NCBI GenBank assembly: GCA_964454745.1
Contig: CAYVUI010000133.1
Coordinates: forward strand, 1 to 10,938
Length of the DNA: 10,938 nucleotides
Reading direction: 5' to 3'
From: CAYVUI01 sp964454745
GTDB lineage: Bacteria; Planctomycetota; Phycisphaerae; Sedimentisphaerales; Anaerohalosphaeraceae
Part shown: piece after piece, positions 7,771 to 10,938 of the stretch
Position numbering within the stretch: the first letter of the stretch is position 1
Layout: each line of letters begins with the position of its first letter
The notes under the pieces: generated by a model
Databases searched by the model: none
What the model saw: the letters and a program-made list of their open reading frames with translations, nothing else
Told to the model about the DNA's origin: nothing
Translations under genes and position numbers: made by a program

Positions 7771-7778
7771 AAGGAGGT
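7771..7778 (+). promoter_or_regulatory. Near-perfect Shine-Dalgarno that sets the start at the second ATG
   Basis: AAGGAGGT ends 2 nt before the first ATG of a tandem ATGATG and 5 nt before the second. The longer spacing is workable and the shorter is not, so initiation at 7784 is favoured. That start also gives the protein an MRY beginning like that of its paralogue at 9113. Confidence 0.75.
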
Positions 7779-7783
7779 CCATG

Positions 7784-8803
7784 ATGAGATATTTAATTCT
7801 ATTGCTCGCTGTTATATCAGTTTATTCATGTACCATTGCAGGCACTCTTGATCCTGATAAAGTAGGATGTTCGCATGTGGGCGGTCTGTATAATTTCACC
7901 TCCCATGACTATTTAAACGAGGGAGCAATAACAATATACGATATAGGTTTTAGAGTTGTAAAAGTATGGTTCAATAATGATGTCCCCTCATTATATCCGT
8001 ATAATTCCAGCTGGCCGCAATTTAACTCACTTAAGGAACTTGCGCAAACACAATATTTTGTGGCCCTTTTTTCAAAACCTTTTACCACATTTATACTCGA
8101 AGCATACTCAACAACGCCGGTGTACTGGCAGGACGGAATGAGCGCTGCGGAAACCGACATCGTATATAATGAATTTAGAGAATTATCGAAATACTTGTGT
8201 CAGACATACTATATGAGTGGAAAAACTTTTATCCTTCAAGACTGGGAAGGTGATAATGCTCTGGGGCAAAATGCGCCTCTCACAGCTGTACAGGGCATGA
8301 TCGACTGGCTTAATGCTCGGCAGGACGGTATAGCACAGGGACGAATAGAAGGCGGCATGACAGGCGTTCTTGTCGTGGGAGCGGCTGAATGCAATAAAAT
8401 TTGGGGTTCCCCATGGTCGGGATACAGGGTCGTTAACGCGGTCTTTCCATACACTCATATGGACCTTTATTCATATTCCTGCTGGGAGGCGAAGACGGAT
8501 CAAACTCTGCTTTTGTATAATCTGAATGCTCTTAAAGCAAATGCACCAGACAGCAGTTTGTATGGTGAATGGAACATTTATGTCGGAGAATGCGGCCTAG
8601 CGGAACTGGATTTTGGCTCTCAGGCACAAAAAGACTATACTCAAATGCAGGTGGAAAGCTCACTGAATTGGGGAGCAAGGTTTGCAGTTTACTGGCAGGT
8701 TTACTGTAATGGTATTAACGGCTCTCTTAACGGCTGGTGGCTGGTTAGAGATGACTGCACTTTGCCGCAAGTGTGGAATTATTTTTATAATGGTTTGAAC
8801 TGA
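7784..8803 (+). CDS. Exported glycosidase-like protein, paralogue A (unrecognised family)
   Basis: The protein is 339 residues from the second ATG. The N-terminus MRYLILLLAVISVYSCTIAG is a signal peptide; C16 could be a lipobox cysteine (VYSC), or signal peptidase I could cut after A19. I do not recognise a named family. The features suggest a (beta/alpha)-barrel hydrolase: alternating hydrophobic strands, DWEGD (E155), a FPYTHMDLYSYSCW strand, YVGECG (E269) at a strand end, then SSLNWGARFAVYWQVY (YWQ at 303-305) and a closing WWLVRDD. E155 and E269 are candidate acid/base and nucleophile by analogy with clan GH-A enzymes. The same motifs, in the same order, occur in the protein at 9113. The gene lies within an insertion that breaks a URO-D-family gene and is AT-richer than the left half of the window. 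Exported polysaccharide hydrolase is an inference. Confidence 0.82.
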   Translation: MRYLILLLAVISVYSCTIAGTLDPDKVGCSHVGGLYNFTSHDYLNEGAITIYDIGFRVVKVWFNNDVPSLYPYNSSWPQFNSLKELAQTQYFVALFSKPFTTFILEAYSTTPVYWQDGMSAAETDIVYNEFRELSKYLCQTYYMSGKTFILQDWEGDNALGQNAPLTAVQGMIDWLNARQDGIAQGRIEGGMTGVLVVGAAECNKIWGSPWSGYRVVNAVFPYTHMDLYSYSCWEAKTDQTLLLYNLNALKANAPDSSLYGEWNIYVGECGLAELDFGSQAQKDYTQMQVESSLNWGARFAVYWQVYCNGINGSLNGWWLVRDDCTLPQVWNYFYNGLN

Positions 8804-8890
8804 AAATTTTTCTGGATGCAGCAGGCAGGGCTTCCAAAATTCTTGTGCCATTGGATGAGGTAGCCATGTTCAATTGAAATCCCAATTTAC

Positions 8891-9095
8891 AGTGATCCTC
8901 TAATTCTAAGAGGCCTTTATCGACTACGCCAAAAATTTCAATATCGACGTATTCATGGGTGAATTTTTCCCTGTTAGTTTTTCAGGCGATATGCCACGAA
9001 GCTGTGGAATATTGCCAGACATAGTTGGCCTTTCTTATGCCCCTGAAAATTGGGAGCCTCTGAGACTGCCAGGAATTATGGAAAGCATTATTTGA
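8891..9095 (+). pseudogene. Continuation of the broken URO-D-family gene, frameshifted
   Basis: From 8891 the codons AGT GAT CCT CTA ATT CTA give SDPLIL. A one-base shift at 8909 then opens EAFIDYAKNFNIDVFMGEF, followed by an open run to a TGA at 9093-9095. Together this resembles the DPPLWxAYIDAxKYFGID stretch that follows FWDLYLY in URO-D-family proteins, so it is the continuation of the fragment at 7621-7752. Past about GEFFPV the resemblance fades and the frame ends after 45 more residues or so, just 17 bp before the next gene. The gene is doubly inactivated: by insertion and by frameshift, and it lacks the catalytic core. The reading is inference from recalled family patterns. Confidence 0.55.
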
Positions 9096-9112
9096 AATGA
9101 AAGATTATCAAT

Positions 9113-10405
9113 ATGAGATATAGCATTTTTTGTATGCTTATTGGGTGCTTTTTAATTATTTTTTTTCTAATGTCATGTGATTCATCTGAAGCCAAGAAGG
9201 TAAACTTGAACACTGATGAGGACCCTCTTGATCGATTTAATTATTCTCTTGGAACACAGACTTTCGATCCCAGATATCAATTCACAGATGAAAATTGCCT
9301 TGTTGAAACAGCCAAGGAAATACTTGATATGGGTTCAAATATACTGAAAATTTCTATCAGTTCGAAAGCCTTTGAACTGTATAACATTGAACGCAATCCC
9401 GATATTCACTCGTACCGCGATCTGCTGACAAAAGAAGAGCCTTTCCGGCAAGTGCTGGACATGCCTTTTGCTTTTTATTTTTTCTGGTGTCATACTTCTA
9501 CTGATGACGAAGAGGGGATATGGAAAAAGACGTATAATTGGCATGAGGGTTTTTCGGAAGAGGAAAAGCAAGAGGACTATCGTCAAATATACGACCTGAC
9601 CGGTTATCTTTTACAGAAGTTTTCCGGAACCGGTAAAAGCTTCTATATAGGCCACTGGGAGGGTGACTGGATCCTTATGGGGAAGCCTTTTAATCCTGAA
9701 AGGACTATTTCCGATGCGGCTATATCAGGATTAATAGGCCGTCTTAATAATCGCCAGTTGGCTATCGATAATGCTATAAAAGATATGCCTCATGAAAATG
9801 TAGACGTTTATCAGTATACCGAAGTTGTGCTTGTTGAACACGCTATGAAAGGCAAAAAGACCATAACCAATGATGTTCTTCCTTATGTGAATGTCGATTT
9901 TGTATCTTTTTCCAGTTACGCTTCGCTGGGCCCTTACTGGCAAAAATCATTGACCATGGAGAAGCGAAAAGAGTTGCTAACCAATGGTCTTACCAAAGCT
10001 CTTGATTATATCGAACTTAATCTAAAGCCCACTGAAAAGGATTTGCCATGGGAGAAGCGAGTTTTCATAGGTGAATATGGATTTAAAATTACGGCTTTAG
10101 AGTCTTATGAACAGCAGGATGAATTTACCAGAGCGGCTGCTTCTGCTGCACTGTCCTGGGGATGTCCTTTTGTACTCTATTGGCAAATGTATGATAATAC
10201 GCCTCAAAAGGGCCGCGATCAGTCAGAAGCAGAAGGTTTTTGCTTGATCACGAAAGACCAAAAAAAACTTCCAACATACTGGTCTCACAAATATTACTAT
10301 GACAAGTCAAGGGATTTTGTTGAATCTTTTCAAAGAGACGCAGGACGCGCTCCGACAGGTTTGGAGTACAGGACTGAGGCTTTGAAATGGCTGGAGGATA
10401 AATAG
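9113..10405 (+). CDS. Glycosidase-like lipoprotein, paralogue B (unrecognised family)
   Basis: The 430-residue protein begins with a lipoprotein signal peptide: a long hydrophobic stretch ending FLMSC, with C22 as the lipidated cysteine. It shares with the protein at 7784 an ordered set of motifs: GHWEGDWIL (E183), GLIGRLNNRQLAID, NVDFVSFSSYASLG, VFIGEYGF (E321), ALSWGCPFVLYWQMYDN (YWQ at 356-358), then a late FCLITKDQ. The distance from the second Glu to YWQ is 35 residues here and 34 in the paralogue, while the distance between the two Glu is 138 and 114. The pattern suggests a retaining glycosidase-like barrel, but no named family is recognised. It has a longer C-terminus than its paralogue. 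The Shine-Dalgarno is weak (GAAAG), and the gene starts 17 bp after the URO-D-family remnant and ends 4 bp before a sulfatase remnant, so it too seems to have arrived by rearrangement. Confidence 0.83.
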   Translation: MRYSIFCMLIGCFLIIFFLMSCDSSEAKKVNLNTDEDPLDRFNYSLGTQTFDPRYQFTDENCLVETAKEILDMGSNILKISISSKAFELYNIERNPDIHSYRDLLTKEEPFRQVLDMPFAFYFFWCHTSTDDEEGIWKKTYNWHEGFSEEEKQEDYRQIYDLTGYLLQKFSGTGKSFYIGHWEGDWILMGKPFNPERTISDAAISGLIGRLNNRQLAIDNAIKDMPHENVDVYQYTEVVLVEHAMKGKKTITNDVLPYVNVDFVSFSSYASLGPYWQKSLTMEKRKELLTNGLTKALDYIELNLKPTEKDLPWEKRVFIGEYGFKITALESYEQQDEFTRAAASAALSWGCPFVLYWQMYDNTPQKGRDQSEAEGFCLITKDQKKLPTYWSHKYYYDKSRDFVESFQRDAGRAPTGLEYRTEALKWLEDK

Positions 10406-10409
10406 ATAG

Positions 10410-10577
10410 TTTTTTGTTGAAAAAGAATGGAATGTCTATGAAGAATGTGAGGGAATTTTGTATAACCTTAAGAAAGATCCTTTCGAGATTGGACCCCTTG
10501 CCAATAATTCGAAGTATGATTCATTACGAAATGAGAGGGTTCGAGAGCTTCGCAAGTGTCTTGACAGCACTGCATGA
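10410..10577 (+). pseudogene. C-terminal stub of a sulfatase
   Basis: A frame open from 10410 to the TGA at 10575-10577 reads EWNVYEECEGILYNLKKDPF, then EIGPLANNSKYDSLRNERV, then RELRKCLDST. The LYNL..DP.E...LAN block followed by a charged helix (RELRK.L) is the standard C-terminal ending of arylsulfatase-type (formylglycine) sulfatases. About 55 residues remain of a protein that normally has roughly 450-550; the catalytic C/S-x-P-x-R region is absent and there is no start codon with a Shine-Dalgarno. It begins 4 bp after the stop of the glycosidase-like lipoprotein, so the front of the sulfatase was lost when that gene arrived or by deletion. Confidence 0.7.
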
Positions 10578-10637
10578 AAAGGTGCGAAAGTTTAGGGTTG
10601 TCTCTGTGCGAATTTTTCTATCAGAAAGGATTGCTTA

Positions 10638-10938
10638 ATGTCACTGATTGATATTGCCATTATTATTGCCTACTTTTTAATTGTAATAGGCTTGGGAATT
10701 CACTATCAGAAAAGTTCTTCAAAAAGTTTACAGTCGTATTTCCTGGGAGATAAAGACATCCCTTGGTATATGCTGGCATTCTCTGGGAGCGCTTCTAATT
10801 TTTCTCTTTGCGGAACCGTCTGGCAGATATCCGTTCTGTTTTTATTAGGTATGAAATCGTTTTGGATTCACTGGGCATGGGGGTTTATAGTTCCTGCAGT
10901 TTGGATGTCTTATGTTGCAATATGGATAAGACGCAGTC
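10638..10938 (+). CDS. Sodium:solute symporter (SSS family), N-terminal part
   Basis: The gene runs off the window after 100 codons. Helix 1 spans residues 3-23 (LIDIAIIIAYFLIVIGLGI), followed by a short loop and the family hallmark SYFLGDKDIPWYMLAFSGSA (33-52) with the SNFSLCGT turn into helix 2. A further helix covers about 80-97. SSS transporters couple sodium entry to uptake of sugars, sialic acid, amino acids or other solutes; the substrate cannot be told from this part. The ATG at 10638 follows AGAAAGGA (10623-10630) at good spacing. Next to the sulfatase stub and the exported glycosidase-like proteins, uptake of a sugar released from a polysaccharide is a reasonable guess. Confidence 0.9.
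   Translation, partial: MSLIDIAIIIAYFLIVIGLGIHYQKSSSKSLQSYFLGDKDIPWYMLAFSGSASNFSLCGTVWQISVLFLLGMKSFWIHWAWGFIVPAVWMSYVAIWIRRS

Larger units (their letters stand above)
7753..8890 (+). other. Inserted segment carrying the first glycosidase-like gene, flanked by TTTAC repeats
   Basis: The segment separates the two halves of a URO-D-family reading frame. TTTAC occurs at both junctions (7748-7752 and 8886-8890). Removing 7753-8890 joins ...LYLY to SDPLIL, the continuation the family leads one to expect. Inside are a Shine-Dalgarno, one complete gene and an unassigned open stretch (8803-8877) reading DAAGRASKILVPLDEVAMFN before a stop, perhaps the tail of a foreign gene. I see no terminal inverted repeats and no transposase, so it is either a non-autonomous insertion or a microhomology-driven capture. 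Confidence 0.5.

Noticed and set aside
7753..7851. Tail of the open frame starting at 7621 as part of a real 76-residue protein
   Set aside because: After codon 44 the frame leaves the URO-D-family pattern and overlaps the Shine-Dalgarno and signal peptide of the next gene.
7753..8885. Insertion sequence with terminal inverted repeats
   Set aside because: The two ends of the inserted segment show no inverted repeat that I can find, and no transposase frame is present.
10561..10566. TTGACA as the -35 box of a symporter promoter
   Set aside because: No acceptable -10 hexamer occurs 15-19 bp downstream, and the hexamer lies within the sulfatase stub.
10414..10638. 74-residue open frame whose stop overlaps the symporter start (TAATG)
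   Set aside because: It overlaps the sulfatase C-terminal stub in another frame, and the stub has a clear family pattern; the 74-residue peptide resembles nothing and its overlap with the symporter ATG is probably chance.

Overview
The window looks like a piece of a Planctomycetota chromosome, most likely class Phycisphaerae. The evidence is a pseudopilin with the FTLIELLVVISIIALL leader, a very large secreted LamG protein with dockerin-like EF-hand motifs, and URO-D-family, SSS-symporter and sulfatase-type sequences. This placement is inferred from gene style, not from a marker gene.

Left part (1-7080, GC-richer). A URO-D-like, possibly zinc-dependent methyltransferase-type gene (56-1165, minus) is divergent from a GntR-type regulator with a LacI-like sensor domain (1458-2591, plus). 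The 292-bp gap between them holds a near-perfect sigma-70 promoter for the regulator and a weaker one for the URO-D-like gene. The regulator is followed after 28 bp by a 1075-residue secreted multidomain protein (2620-5847) with beta-strand repeats, an FNIII-like domain, a beta-sandwich and LamG. It ends in a strong intrinsic terminator. A type II secretion/type IV pilus-like pseudopilin follows (5960-6883), with its start moved to the ATG after a good Shine-Dalgarno.

Junction (7035-7123). A bidirectional terminator hairpin is followed by a 42-nt fragment reading, on the minus strand, as the 3' half of a tRNA-Asp(GUC), from the anticodon loop through the T-arm to the discriminator base. The 5' half is absent. 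This is what a tyrosine-recombinase attachment site at the far end of an integrated element looks like. From here to the right the DNA is visibly more AT-rich and contains broken genes.

Right part (7124-10938). Two related exported proteins (7784-8803 and 9113-10405) share a WEGD motif, a later GE(C/Y)G motif and a YWQ(V/M)Y motif. I read these as an unrecognised (beta/alpha)-barrel glycosidase-like family. Each sits among wreckage. The first splits the N-terminus of a second URO-D-family gene (7621-7752, resuming at 8891), with a 5-bp direct repeat TTTAC at both junctions. The second lies between the end of that remnant and the C-terminal stub of a sulfatase (10410-10577). The window ends in the first 100 codons of an SSS-family sodium:solute symporter (10638 onward).

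As a working model, the right part is a polysaccharide/sugar-use island (sulfatase remnant, symporter, exported hydrolase-like proteins) integrated at tRNA-Asp and since rearranged by insertion of the hydrolase-like genes. No integrase, transposase, CRISPR array or rRNA is visible in the window.
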